Part shown: one piece after another, positions 38,197 through 47,930 of the stretch
Numbering within the stretch: position 1 is the first letter of the stretch
How the letters are laid out: each line of letters starts with the position of its first letter
Source of the DNA: Flavobacterium sp.
Lineage (GTDB): Bacteria > Bacteroidota > Bacteroidia > Flavobacteriales > Flavobacteriaceae
Direction of reading: 5' to 3'
NCBI RefSeq assembly: GCF_028689845.1
Contig: NZ_JAQVCH010000001.1
Coordinates: forward strand, 124,001 to 188,000
DNA: 64,000 nt
Notes under the pieces: model-generated
Database searches by the model: none
Told to the model about the DNA's origin: nothing
What the model saw: only the letters and a program-made list of their open reading frames with translations
Program-made: the position numbers and the translations under genes

Positions 38197-38571
38197 ATGT
38201 CATTTTCCTATCCCAAACACGAAAAACTAAAAAGCAAAAAGCTGATTGATTTACTTTTTGCAGAAGGAAAATCGGTTTCTAAATATCCGTTACGGTTAGT
38301 TTATGTCCCTGTCGAGCTTGAAAACGACGAGAAAATTAAGTTTGGCGTTTCAGTTTCTAAAAAACATTTTAAGAAAGCCGTTGACCGTAATTATTTCAAA
38401 CGAGTATTGAGAGAATGTTATCGGTTAAACAAAGCTCTTTTGTTAGATAACTTAGAAAAGCCATATGTCATGATGTTTTTTTATCAATCAAAAGACAAGA
38501 TGTCATTTACAGAAATGAATGAAAAAACGAAATTGCTTTTTGAAAAATTTCTGCTTGAAATTCAAAAATAA
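38197..38571 (+). CDS. rnpA: Ribonuclease P protein component
   Basis: KFGVSVSKKHFKKAVDRNYFKRVLRECYR. Confidence 0.94.
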   Translation: MSFSYPKHEKLKSKKLIDLLFAEGKSVSKYPLRLVYVPVELENDEKIKFGVSVSKKHFKKAVDRNYFKRVLRECYRLNKALLLDNLEKPYVMMFFYQSKDKMSFTEMNEKTKLLFEKFLLEIQK

Positions 38572-38638
38572 AAGTGGTTCAATTCTTGTTGTACGATTTT
38601 TGATGATTTTTCGTTTTTAATTGTAAATTCCTGTTGTT

Positions 38639-39448
38639 ATGAAAATAGTTCTTGCTTATCTATCGTTTTTGGTGCTTCCGCTGATGTGTGGCGGAAATCC
38701 CAATAGTAATGTTTATGACTCCGAAAATGCCGTTGAAGACATTGCTGTCGCTTTGGAAGAACCGAAAAGTGTGGAAAATTTTGAAGTAGAAACCGAACAA
38801 AAAATCATAAAAGAAAGTACGCTTCACTTTGAAACACAAGATTTGCAAGCAACCTATCAACAAGTAACTTCGGCGATTGTTAAACATAAAGCCTTTTTGC
38901 AAAGCGATACAGAAGGCAAGGATTACAACTCGATTTATCGAAATTTAACGGTTCGGATTCCAACTGCGGCATTTGATGCTTTTTTAGCCGATATCGGAAA
39001 AGGAGTCGCTTATTTTGACCGAAAAGAAATTTCTGCCAAAGACGTAACGGCCGAATTTATCGATATTGAAGCTCGTCTAAAAGCTAAAAAAATCTTAGAA
39101 GAACGCTATTTGGCTTTATTGCAAAAAGCGAACAAAGTATCGGAAATTCTTGAAATTGAAAAAGAATTATCTATCATCCGTGAAGAAATTGAAGCCAAAG
39201 AAGGACAATTAAACTACTTACAAAATCGGGTTTCATTGAGCACGGTGAATATCGAATTTTATAAAAAAGTAGCCCAATCAGAAGACGCCACGGTTTCTTA
39301 TGGCTCAAAAATGTGGAATGCTGTAAAATCGGGCTGGAACGGAATTTCGAGTTTCTTTATCGGATTACTTCATATTTGGCCATTTATCCTTATTTTAGTG
39401 GCCTTAATCTTTGTGATTAAACGTCAATTAAAAAAGAAAAAACAATAA
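38639..39448 (+). CDS. DUF4349 domain-containing lipoprotein-like protein
   Basis: YRNLTVRIPTAAFDAFLADIGK...DVTAEFIDIEARLKAKKILEERYLALLQKANKVSEILEIEKEL; C-terminal TM. Confidence 0.88.
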   Translation: MKIVLAYLSFLVLPLMCGGNPNSNVYDSENAVEDIAVALEEPKSVENFEVETEQKIIKESTLHFETQDLQATYQQVTSAIVKHKAFLQSDTEGKDYNSIYRNLTVRIPTAAFDAFLADIGKGVAYFDRKEISAKDVTAEFIDIEARLKAKKILEERYLALLQKANKVSEILEIEKELSIIREEIEAKEGQLNYLQNRVSLSTVNIEFYKKVAQSEDATVSYGSKMWNAVKSGWNGISSFFIGLLHIWPFILILVALIFVIKRQLKKKKQ

Positions 39449-39453
39449 AAAAC

Positions 39454-41091
39454 ATGTTCAAAAAATTAAAAAAACGCTATATAATCCCGGTTTTCTTATC
39501 GCTATTTTTATTTGTCGGAGTCAGTTTTAAACAGGATTTTTTTGAAATTGCCAAACAAATCGAAATTTTTACCAACTTGTTTAAAACCGTCAACATGAAT
39601 TATGTAGACGAAACCAATCCAGCAGACATGATGGATAAGGCCATAAAAAGCATGTTGGCCGATTTAGATCCGTATACCAACTATTTTAACGAAGCCGATG
39701 TGGTTCGTTTTAAAATCAACAATACAGGTGAATATACAGGCATTGGTGCCATGATTACTCGAAAAGAAGGAAAAATTATCATCAAAGAACCGTATAAAGA
39801 TTATCCAGCCGATAAAGCCGGTTTAAAAGCGGGTGATGAGATTATTCAAATTGGCGATATCCAACTTAAAGATTACAAAGAAGATGCTTCTGCTTTGATG
39901 CGAGGAGCAAAAAATGCTAAAATAGAAGTGAAATTTCTTCGTCAAGGAAAACCAAACACGACTACCCTAATTTTAGACGAAGTAGAAGTAAAAGCGGTTC
40001 CGTATTTTGGAAAAGTAGACGAAAAAACGGGCTACATTGTGCTTTCGCAATTTAATCGAAAAGCAACTTTTGAAACACAAGCGGCTTTATTAGAATTAAA
40101 ATCACAAGGAGCAGAAAAAATCATTTTAGATTTACGGGGAAATCCAGGTGGATTACTTAACGAAGCGGTAAATATCTGCAATCTTTTTGTCCCAAAAGGC
40201 GAAGTAATTGTGACTACCAAATCGAAAATAGAAAAACACAACCAAACCTATAAAACGATGCGTGAACCTATCGATTTAGATATTCCGTTAGTGGTTTTGG
40301 TAGATGGAAAAAGTGCTTCGGCGAGTGAAATTGTTTCGGGAGCTTTACAAGATTTAGATCGAGCCGTAGTGGTTGGAAGCCGAAGTTTTGGAAAAGGCCT
40401 TGTGCAACGCCCGTTAGATTTAACGTATGGAACACAAGTTAAAGTAACCATTTCTAGGTACTATACTCCTTCTGGTCGATGCATTCAAGCCTTAGATTAT
40501 TCTAAAAAAGATTCCGAAGGAAAAGCCATAAAAACCGACGCCAAAAACTACAACGCTTTTAAAACAAGTAAAGGACGAACGGTTTATGACGGTGGTGGTA
40601 TTCAACCCGATGTAGAATTAGAAGAAACCAAGTTGAGTGCTATTGCAGAAGCATTGCAAAAAAACGATGCGATTTTCAACTTTGCAACGATTTATTATTT
40701 TAAGAATCCCTCGCTTGGCACAAAAATTCCAACGCTTACCGATGGCGATTTTGCTGATTTTAAAGCTTATTTAAAGAAAGAAAATTTTTCGTTTGATACC
40801 GAAACCGAAAAACAACTCAAAAAAACCTTTGAATTAGCCGAAAAAGAAAAAATAGACCAAAATATCAAAACAGAATATGATAATTTAATGACTGCTTTAC
40901 GTAAAAGTGAAGAAATTCAACTGAATAAAAATCAAGCAGAAATCAAAGAATTATTGCTAGACGAATTGATTAAACGCTACCAATACAAAGAAGGATTGTA
41001 TCATTATTATATCCAACACAATTCGGAGGTAAAAAAAGCGACTTCGCTTTTGGCCAATCCAAGTGAGTATAACAAACTACTTAAAAAATGA
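39454..41091 (+). CDS. S41 family C-terminal processing peptidase
   Basis: PDZ AGLKAGDEIIQIGD; LRGNPGGLLNEAVNICNLFVPKG; GKSASASEIVSGALQDLDRAVVVGSRSFGKGLVQ. Confidence 0.95.
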   Translation: MFKKLKKRYIIPVFLSLFLFVGVSFKQDFFEIAKQIEIFTNLFKTVNMNYVDETNPADMMDKAIKSMLADLDPYTNYFNEADVVRFKINNTGEYTGIGAMITRKEGKIIIKEPYKDYPADKAGLKAGDEIIQIGDIQLKDYKEDASALMRGAKNAKIEVKFLRQGKPNTTTLILDEVEVKAVPYFGKVDEKTGYIVLSQFNRKATFETQAALLELKSQGAEKIILDLRGNPGGLLNEAVNICNLFVPKGEVIVTTKSKIEKHNQTYKTMREPIDLDIPLVVLVDGKSASASEIVSGALQDLDRAVVVGSRSFGKGLVQRPLDLTYGTQVKVTISRYYTPSGRCIQALDYSKKDSEGKAIKTDAKNYNAFKTSKGRTVYDGGGIQPDVELEETKLSAIAEALQKNDAIFNFATIYYFKNPSLGTKIPTLTDGDFADFKAYLKKENFSFDTETEKQLKKTFELAEKEKIDQNIKTEYDNLMTALRKSEEIQLNKNQAEIKELLLDELIKRYQYKEGLYHYYIQHNSEVKKATSLLANPSEYNKLLKK

Positions 41092-41912
41092 TAAAATCTA
41101 GTATCGCACTTGTTGTATTTTTGATTAGTTTTCCGCTTTTTGCTCAAGAAGAACTGGTACAATCTATTTATTTTGACACCAACAAATCGGATGTTGAAGC
41201 GAGACAAACCAATTTACTCGTTGATTTTATCAAGAAAACGGATAGTATTCGCATTGAGAGCATTCAAATTTTTGGTTATTGTGATGATGTAGGAAAAGAC
41301 GAATACAATCGGAAATTATCGACGGAACGAGCAGAAAATGTTAAATCTGAAATTATCGCGAATGGCATTCGCAATAAAATTATTGTGACTATTGAAGGCA
41401 AAGGCCGCATTTTAATTGAAGATGATATTGTAGACAATTTACCCGAAGTACGTTCTAAAAACCGACGTGTTGATGTAGTGATTAATTTATTGCCCATTCC
41501 GGAAGAAGACTTGAAGATTCCGGGTGTTTATGCAACGTTTAACAAAGATAATATTGTGGGCGACCGCATTGTGTTATCGGATATGCTTTTTGAACGAGGT
41601 AGCAGTACATTAACCGTAAAATGTAAAAACGAACTAGACAAAATGGCCAAATTATTAAATCGGTATAAAAACTTGCATATTGAAATTCAAGGTCATGTTT
41701 GCTGCACACCGCCCAATCACAAAGAGGCAATTGACAAAGCGACCAAAAAACGTAAATTGTCTCAAAACCGAGCAGAAAACGTTTATAAATATTTGATTAC
41801 CAAAAAAGTATCTAAAGATCGTTTAACGTATAAAGGCTATGGCAATACGGTTTCATTAGGAAAAGGGCCGGAATTAGACAGAAGAGTGGAGTTGGTGATT
41901 ACGAAAAAGTAA
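41088..41912 (+). CDS. Protein with two tandem OmpA-like domains
   Basis: SIYFDTNKSDVEARQ...RSKNRRVDVVI and MLFERGSSTLTVKCKNEL...LDRRVELVI; ATGA overlap with S41 gene. Confidence 0.85.
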   Translation: MIKSSIALVVFLISFPLFAQEELVQSIYFDTNKSDVEARQTNLLVDFIKKTDSIRIESIQIFGYCDDVGKDEYNRKLSTERAENVKSEIIANGIRNKIIVTIEGKGRILIEDDIVDNLPEVRSKNRRVDVVINLLPIPEEDLKIPGVYATFNKDNIVGDRIVLSDMLFERGSSTLTVKCKNELDKMAKLLNRYKNLHIEIQGHVCCTPPNHKEAIDKATKKRKLSQNRAENVYKYLITKKVSKDRLTYKGYGNTVSLGKGPELDRRVELVITKK

Positions 41913-42136
41913 GATTCAAACTTACCATACTACAAAAAGAGCAGGTTGTTTTTTGAAACCTGTAGATTTCGTTTATAAAAATGTAATTTTAAATTTATCT
42001 AGACTTTTGGGTGCAGCCAAAATGTAAAAGTTAAAAAAAACAGTGTTAAATTAGACATTTATAAGTCGAACTATTTATCTGTTTACGCTCTTCTGAACCT
42101 TTGAGACTTTTGTATGCCCACGTTTAAACAAATGAG

Positions 42137-42144
42137 TATCTTTG
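42137..42144 (+). promoter_or_regulatory. -7 element TATCTTTG
   Basis: Matches TAnnTTTG; ATG at 42169. Confidence 0.5.
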
Positions 42145-42168
42145 TACTAGGTTTAAAAATCATTTGAA

Positions 42169-43101
42169 ATGAGACGAATCTATACGTTACTTAATGTAGG
42201 ATGCTTTACTGTTTTTTTGTTATCTTATTGCAATGAAGCCGCCGGAAAAATCACAAAAACTTTGGATTGTCGATTTGTGTGTAATTTCAAAAAATCAACA
42301 AAATTTACATTTCTGATACTAGTCGCCTTTTTGGGACAACTTTCTTGTACGATTGATAAAGTTGAACACAGAAAAGTGCTAAAGTCTTATGATAACGGCC
42401 AATTAATGCAAGAACTAGTTAAATATAAAGAGAACGATACCTTGGTTGAATTCACCTATTTTTTAACAGGCCAATTGAACCAAAAAAGACAGCTGCTCAA
42501 TGATCAACGAACAGGTTGGTCATACATTTACACAAAAAATGGGGAGTTACTTTTTCAAGAGCACTACCTAAATAACATGTTAAACGGTGAGTTCAAAGCT
42601 TTCTATCTGTCGGGTCAGATTTCAAGAATAGAGCATTATCGAGATAATAAAATGATAGATACCTCGACTTATTTCCTTAAAAATGGAGAGGTGGAAAAGA
42701 AAATCACTTTCCTTGCTCCTTGTGAAATTGGTTCATGTGAATGTAATCAAAATGTGGTCGTTTATGAAAACGGCAGCAAAGTTTATTCTTATGAAGTTAA
42801 TAACGGAATAAAATCAAAAAACCAAACGGTCTATGACCAAACGGTGTATCAGAACCTTATGGGTATTATTGCCCAAGAAGCTTTATTTGAAAAGGGAGAG
42901 TTGCTATTTAGAAATCAATGTGGGACATGCCATAGACTTAAAAATCAACCCGTTGGTCCCGCACTTAGTGACTTTTCAAAGACAATTACTACGGATGAAT
43001 TAGCAGAAATTTTAATCGGAAGTAAAGGTCATCCTGCAAGCAAAATAACCGAGGAAGAAACTGCTGCAATAATTGAATATATTCATAAACACTGTTCTTA
43101 A
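42169..43101 (+). CDS. MORN/YwqK-like repeat protein fused to a C-terminal monoheme cytochrome c domain
   Basis: KSYDNGQLMQELVKYKENDTLVEFTYFLTGQLNQKRQL..., ...GEFKAFYLSGQISRIEHY; C-terminal GELLFRNQCGTCHRLKNQPVGPALSDF. Confidence 0.8.
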   Translation: MRRIYTLLNVGCFTVFLLSYCNEAAGKITKTLDCRFVCNFKKSTKFTFLILVAFLGQLSCTIDKVEHRKVLKSYDNGQLMQELVKYKENDTLVEFTYFLTGQLNQKRQLLNDQRTGWSYIYTKNGELLFQEHYLNNMLNGEFKAFYLSGQISRIEHYRDNKMIDTSTYFLKNGEVEKKITFLAPCEIGSCECNQNVVVYENGSKVYSYEVNNGIKSKNQTVYDQTVYQNLMGIIAQEALFEKGELLFRNQCGTCHRLKNQPVGPALSDFSKTITTDELAEILIGSKGHPASKITEEETAAIIEYIHKHCS

Positions 43102-43141
43102 AAAGACATAACGCGTGTTTTTATAGTTATTAAAACTAGAT

Positions 43142-43588
43142 TTACTTTTTCTTCATCTCAATATGCGGAATAGCATCTTCAAGATATTCATCGCTCGTGC
43201 GAACAAAACCAACATTTTCATAAAATTGCTGCAAATACAATTGAGCCGAAATGGTTATTTGGGCTTCATTTAAAACGGTTGCGGTTGCCCGAATAGCTTC
43301 ATTCATTAAATCATAGCCCCATTTTTTGTTACGGTAGATTTGTTTCACTAGAACACGTCCGATGGAAGCTTCTTCAAAATAATCACCCGGTTTAAAAATG
43401 CGTGCATAAGCCACGAGTTCTTCACCAAACATGCCTAATACGTGAAGGGCCTTTTCATCTTTACCATCTATATCTAAATAAACGCAATTTTGTTCCACCA
43501 CAAAGACTTCGCTTCGTAGTTTCAGCACTTCATATAGTTCGCTTAACGAAAGTTCGTTAAATCGCTTTATTTTGAATTTTATTTCCAT
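43142..43588 (-). CDS. GNAT family N-acetyltransferase (ElaA-like)
   Basis: FNELSLSELYEVLKLRSEVFVVEQNCVYLDIDGKDEKALH...ASIGRVLVKQIYRNKKWGYDLM. Confidence 0.92.
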   Translation of the reverse strand: MEIKFKIKRFNELSLSELYEVLKLRSEVFVVEQNCVYLDIDGKDEKALHVLGMFGEELVAYARIFKPGDYFEEASIGRVLVKQIYRNKKWGYDLMNEAIRATATVLNEAQITISAQLYLQQFYENVGFVRTSDEYLEDAIPHIEMKKK

Positions 43589-43589
43589 A

Positions 43590-43614
43590 AAAAAAGGAAG
43601 TCTGCACTTCCTCT
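43590..43614 (-). terminator. Rho-independent terminator after DUF4837 gene
   Basis: Minus strand AGGAAGT-gcag-ACTTCCT followed by TTTTTT, directly abutting GNAT start ATG. Confidence 0.75.
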
Positions 43615-43621
43615 CGATTTT

Positions 43622-44593
43622 TTATAATAATTTAATCGACTTGATAATCGATTCTAATTCGTGCATTAAATCTCTTTTAGCTTGTGATGGATTATAACAA
43701 AATCCTTCAATTACTAAAAAGCGGTTATTTTTTTTGTCTTTGATCGCATAATTGATAAATGGTCCCGCCATAAAATCATTTTTCAATTCCCAAGTTCCTT
43801 TGGTTTCGTATGTTTTTTTACCGTTTAAGTTCACAGTCGAAAAATAAGGTGAATAGGCTGCTTCTGTAATCATAAACGTATTTGGCAAGGTTCCTTCTAT
43901 GTGTTTTTCGCCTATCGAATCCCGCATGTGAATGATATTCAACAAGGTGTTTTCGTCTTTTTCTATGGTCGTAATCGGCACTTCATAAATTAAAATACTT
44001 GAATTTCCTGAGGTAAGTTCTTTTCGAATCCAAAAGAAATTTTTCTCTTCAATAATATACCGATAAGCCGTTGGTAGTTTTAAACTGGCTTTAAATGTCT
44101 TTTCAATTTTAGTATCGTTTAATAAAGATTTGTTGATTCGTCGTTGGTTTTCGGCAATATCCGTTTGTTTGAATTTGGCAATAATTTCATCTGAATGTTC
44201 TTCTAAAAGTTTTAGGATTTCAGAAATAGTAGAGCCCGAAATATGAGCCACATTTTGTGGTTTGGCAAATTCGTCTTTTTTTAATGCAAAGCCGTTATCT
44301 TCGTTTTTTAAAACCACCAAAATATTACGACTATTCGTCATGAAACCTTCAAATAGATTTGGTGCATATTGTTTGATAGTAAACAATGGTTCTTCTTGTG
44401 GTAAACCATCTACGGGAGCGGCAAATTTATTTCGAATGCTATCGCCTACTTCCCCATTCCACAATTGGTTGTCAATAATAACTGAAAGATGGTTGATTTT
44501 TCCAGACGAATCTTTATAAGCTGTTCCTGCGTTTTCTTCTTTACAAGAAATAAAAAAAAGAGCCACTAAAAAGAGAGAAAACATTTTTTTCAT
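43622..44593 (-). CDS. DUF4837 family lipoprotein
   Basis: LFFISCKEENAG lipobox; NHLSVIIDNQLWNGEVGDSIRNKFAAPVDGLPQEEPLFTIKQ. Confidence 0.88.
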   Translation of the reverse strand: MKKMFSLFLVALFFISCKEENAGTAYKDSSGKINHLSVIIDNQLWNGEVGDSIRNKFAAPVDGLPQEEPLFTIKQYAPNLFEGFMTNSRNILVVLKNEDNGFALKKDEFAKPQNVAHISGSTISEILKLLEEHSDEIIAKFKQTDIAENQRRINKSLLNDTKIEKTFKASLKLPTAYRYIIEEKNFFWIRKELTSGNSSILIYEVPITTIEKDENTLLNIIHMRDSIGEKHIEGTLPNTFMITEAAYSPYFSTVNLNGKKTYETKGTWELKNDFMAGPFINYAIKDKKNNRFLVIEGFCYNPSQAKRDLMHELESIIKSIKLL

Positions 44594-44622
44594 GATAGTC
44601 GATTAAGTGGAAATACTAAAAA

Positions 44623-46620
44623 TTATCCGCTAATTTTCAATTTCATTCCCGGTTGGATGTTACCACCGCTAATACCGTTCCACTTTTTTAAGTCGGATAC
44701 CGTAACGCCCTTAATTTTTTGAGAAATGCTATATAATGAATCACCTTTTTTAACCGTGTAGGTGTTTTCTTTCTTATATGTGATGTGTTTTTCTACTTTT
44801 GAATTTTTTACTTCGACAACAATTTCTTCTTTTTCAGGTTGCAAAATTCGAAGCGTACTGCCGGTTAAAATAGAAGAATCATCTAGTTCATTCCATTGTT
44901 TTAAATCTTCTAAAGAAACCTCATATTTTTTGGCGATGGTACTCAAGTTATCACCACTTTGTACAATGTATTCTTCAAAATTCTCAGTGGGCAGATTTGA
45001 AACAATTAAACTCGTTCCTAATTTGATGTTGTCATCCTCTAAATTATTCCATTCTTTTAAGTCTGCTTTTGTAACCTCATATTTTTGAGCAATAATAGAA
45101 AGGTTATCTCCTTTTACTACTAAATGGGTTTTTGCAGTATCTTTAATTTTTGCAGCTTTAGTCTTTATCGAATCGGCAGAAGCCACAACTGTTTTCGGTT
45201 TAACTTCCTCTTCTTTTTTAGGAGCCACGACTACGCGTTCTTCAGTAACAATTTTTAAGCTTTTTCCGGTGGTGATGGTATTAGAACGCAAATGATTCCA
45301 TTTTTTTAGTTCTGCTACAGAAACGCCATATTTATTAGAAATAAGCCCTAACGATTCCCCTCTTTTTACTTTATGGTATTTTGTTTTAGAAACAATTCCT
45401 GTGTTTTGAGCAACATCCGAAGAAGAATAAGGTCTTTCTCTTTTATCAAACTCATGTGCAGCATAAGCATAAATTTGACTTTCATTGGAAGTAAAAACAG
45501 CTATTTTGTCTAATGGGAGTCGTAAATAATGATTTTTATTAGCTTGATAAGGAACTAAATCTCTTTTGTATTGCGGATTTAAAAACCGAATTTGATCTTC
45601 AGAAATACTCAACAAATCAGACAGCTGCTTAAATGTCATTTTGTTTTTTACCATGATGGTATCGGTTTCAAAATGATTGACAATCGGCTTATTCGGTTTA
45701 ATTCCATGTTCTTTATGGAATTCAAAGACATACATCGTTGCAATAAAAGCAGGCACATATCCTTGTGTTTCTTTTGGTAAATAGGGACGAATATTCCAAT
45801 AATTCTGTTTACCGCCTGAGCGACGAATTGCTTTTGATACATTTCCTGGACCTGCGTTATAGGAAGCTAAAACCAAATCCCAATCGCCAAAAATAGCATA
45901 CATATTCACCATATATTGACACGCCGCTTCGGTTGCTTTAAGCATGTCGCTACGTTCGTCTGTATAAGTAGTAATGTCTAAATTATATTGTTTTCCGGTG
46001 GCATACATAAACTGCCATAAACCTGTTGCTCCTGCTTTAGAAACCGCTAACGGATTTAAAGCCGATTCCACAACCGCTAAATATTTTATTTCTAATGGCA
46101 CATTATATTTGGCCAATGACTCTTCGAATATTGGAAAATAATATTGCGATAGAGCCATTAAACGTTCATAAGCTCTACTTCTGTTTTTTAAATAGTGCTT
46201 GATAATGTTTTCTAAGCCTTGGTTATATTCAATATGAAAAGCCGATTTATCATCAAGAATCTTTAAACGTTGTTTTAATAATTCGGTAGAAAGTTCATAA
46301 TCAACTTTTGTATCAGGATTCAAATTTTCAATATCTGCAATCATTTCATTATATAAATCCTGATTGCTCAATTCGGTCATCCATCGTTCGTCTACACAAC
46401 TTGCAATTTCATGCTTTACAAACGTTTGCTTAATTGAATCAAGGTAAGAAAGCTTAACGTCTGCTGATTCTTTTATGCTAACCACCGTGCTTTCTTGAGC
46501 ATAAGTCAAGGAAGAAAAAAGGAACAAGGTGGCGAATGTGGTATTTCGTAAATTCATTGGTTTAAGTAATCTTTTATTTATCAAGTCTTTATACGCATAT
46601 GCAAACATAATTATATACAA
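44623..46620 (-). CDS. Lytic transglycosylase (MltD-like) with four LysM domains (likely start in MNLRNTTFATL)
   Basis: VESALNPLAVSKAGATGLWQFMYATGKQYNL; LASYNAGPGNVSKAIRR; four LysM copies. Confidence 0.95.
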   Translation of the reverse strand: MYIIMFAYAYKDLINKRLLKPMNLRNTTFATLFLFSSLTYAQESTVVSIKESADVKLSYLDSIKQTFVKHEIASCVDERWMTELSNQDLYNEMIADIENLNPDTKVDYELSTELLKQRLKILDDKSAFHIEYNQGLENIIKHYLKNRSRAYERLMALSQYYFPIFEESLAKYNVPLEIKYLAVVESALNPLAVSKAGATGLWQFMYATGKQYNLDITTYTDERSDMLKATEAACQYMVNMYAIFGDWDLVLASYNAGPGNVSKAIRRSGGKQNYWNIRPYLPKETQGYVPAFIATMYVFEFHKEHGIKPNKPIVNHFETDTIMVKNKMTFKQLSDLLSISEDQIRFLNPQYKRDLVPYQANKNHYLRLPLDKIAVFTSNESQIYAYAAHEFDKRERPYSSSDVAQNTGIVSKTKYHKVKRGESLGLISNKYGVSVAELKKWNHLRSNTITTGKSLKIVTEERVVVAPKKEEEVKPKTVVASADSIKTKAAKIKDTAKTHLVVKGDNLSIIAQKYEVTKADLKEWNNLEDDNIKLGTSLIVSNLPTENFEEYIVQSGDNLSTIAKKYEVSLEDLKQWNELDDSSILTGSTLRILQPEKEEIVVEVKNSKVEKHITYKKENTYTVKKGDSLYSISQKIKGVTVSDLKKWNGISGGNIQPGMKLKISG

Positions 46621-46655
46621 CGATAACTGTTGTTTATTTATTGTTAAAAGTGATT

Positions 46656-47843
46656 TTATTCTAAAATTGCCGCAATTCCTGGTAGCGTTCTTCCTTCTAA
46701 CATTTCTAACATCGCTCCGCCACCAGTAGAAACATAGCTCATTTTGTCTTCTAAGCCAAATTGTTTTACTGCCGCGACAGAATCGCCGCCGCCCACTAAA
46801 GAAAATGCTCCATTAGCTGTTGCTTCTGCAATATATTGACCTAAAGCAATGGTTCCGTGTGCAAATTTTTCCATTTCAAAAACACCTAACGGACCATTCC
46901 ATAAAATGGTTTTTGAGTTCATAATGACGTCTTTGAAATTTTCTAGCGACTTTGGACCCGCATCTAAACCTTGCCATCCGTCAGGAATTTCTCGCACATC
47001 AATCACTTGGGTGTCCGCATCATTAGAAAATGAATTGGCGGCAACCACATCCATTGGTATATGAACTTGTACGTTTTTTTCTTTCGCTAAATGCAAAATA
47101 TCTAAGGCCAATTGTAATTTATCATCTTCACAAATAGAATTTCCGATGGATCCGCCCAAGGCTTTAATGAACGTAAACGTCATTCCTCCACCAATAATCA
47201 TGTGGTCTACTTTGTCTAAAATATTTTCTATTACTGTAATTTTCGACGATACTTTTGATCCTCCTAAAATTGCAGTAACGGGTTTTACACTATTGTTTAA
47301 TACTCGATTTAAACTGTCAATTTCTTTAGCCAAAAGCAACCCGAAACATTTATGATTTGGAAAAAACTGAGCGATAATCGTAGTAGAGGCATGAGCTCGG
47401 TGAGCTGTTCCAAAAGCATCATTGACATAAATATCACCTAAAGAGGCTAGTTTTTTAGCAAATTCCACGTCACCAGCTTCTTCTTCTTTATAAAAACGCA
47501 GGTTTTCAAGCAGTAATACTTCGCCTGGTTTTAAGTTTTTAGCAGCATTTTCTGCTACTTCGCCTATGCAATCGGCTACAAATTGAACTGGAACGCCTAG
47601 GACTTCACGCACGGAATCCACAATATGTTTTAAAGAATATTTTTCTTCTTTTCCTTTTGGTCTTCCTAAATGCGACATTAAAATAACGCTACCGCCATCG
47701 GCTAAAATTTTATCAATCGTAGGTTTTGCTGCTTCAATGCGATTGGCATCGGTCACTTTAAAATTTTCGTCTAAAGGCACGTTAAAATCAACTCGGATTA
47801 AGGCTTTTTTATCTTTAAAGTTAAAATCAGAAAGGGTTTTCAT
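46656..47843 (-). CDS. pgk: Phosphoglycerate kinase
   Basis: [53 protein letters not shown]. Confidence 0.98.
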   Translation of the reverse strand: MKTLSDFNFKDKKALIRVDFNVPLDENFKVTDANRIEAAKPTIDKILADGGSVILMSHLGRPKGKEEKYSLKHIVDSVREVLGVPVQFVADCIGEVAENAAKNLKPGEVLLLENLRFYKEEEAGDVEFAKKLASLGDIYVNDAFGTAHRAHASTTIIAQFFPNHKCFGLLLAKEIDSLNRVLNNSVKPVTAILGGSKVSSKITVIENILDKVDHMIIGGGMTFTFIKALGGSIGNSICEDDKLQLALDILHLAKEKNVQVHIPMDVVAANSFSNDADTQVIDVREIPDGWQGLDAGPKSLENFKDVIMNSKTILWNGPLGVFEMEKFAHGTIALGQYIAEATANGAFSLVGGGDSVAAVKQFGLEDKMSYVSTGGGAMLEMLEGRTLPGIAAILE

Positions 47844-47879
47844 GTTTTATATTTTTAAGTCGTTTGTCTGTATTTTTTA

Positions 47880-47887
47880 CAAATATA
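47880..47887 (-). promoter_or_regulatory. -7 element TATATTTG upstream of pgk
   Basis: Minus strand TATATTTG matching TAnnTTTG. Confidence 0.5.
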
Positions 47888-47930
47888 ACAGATTAAAATT
47901 TGCTAAAATTTGATATAAATCAGGTTTTGA

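Noticed and set aside
41935-41965. Hairpin caggtt...aacctg after the double OmpA gene as terminator
   Set aside because: Only a 6-7 bp stem and no convincing T-tract.
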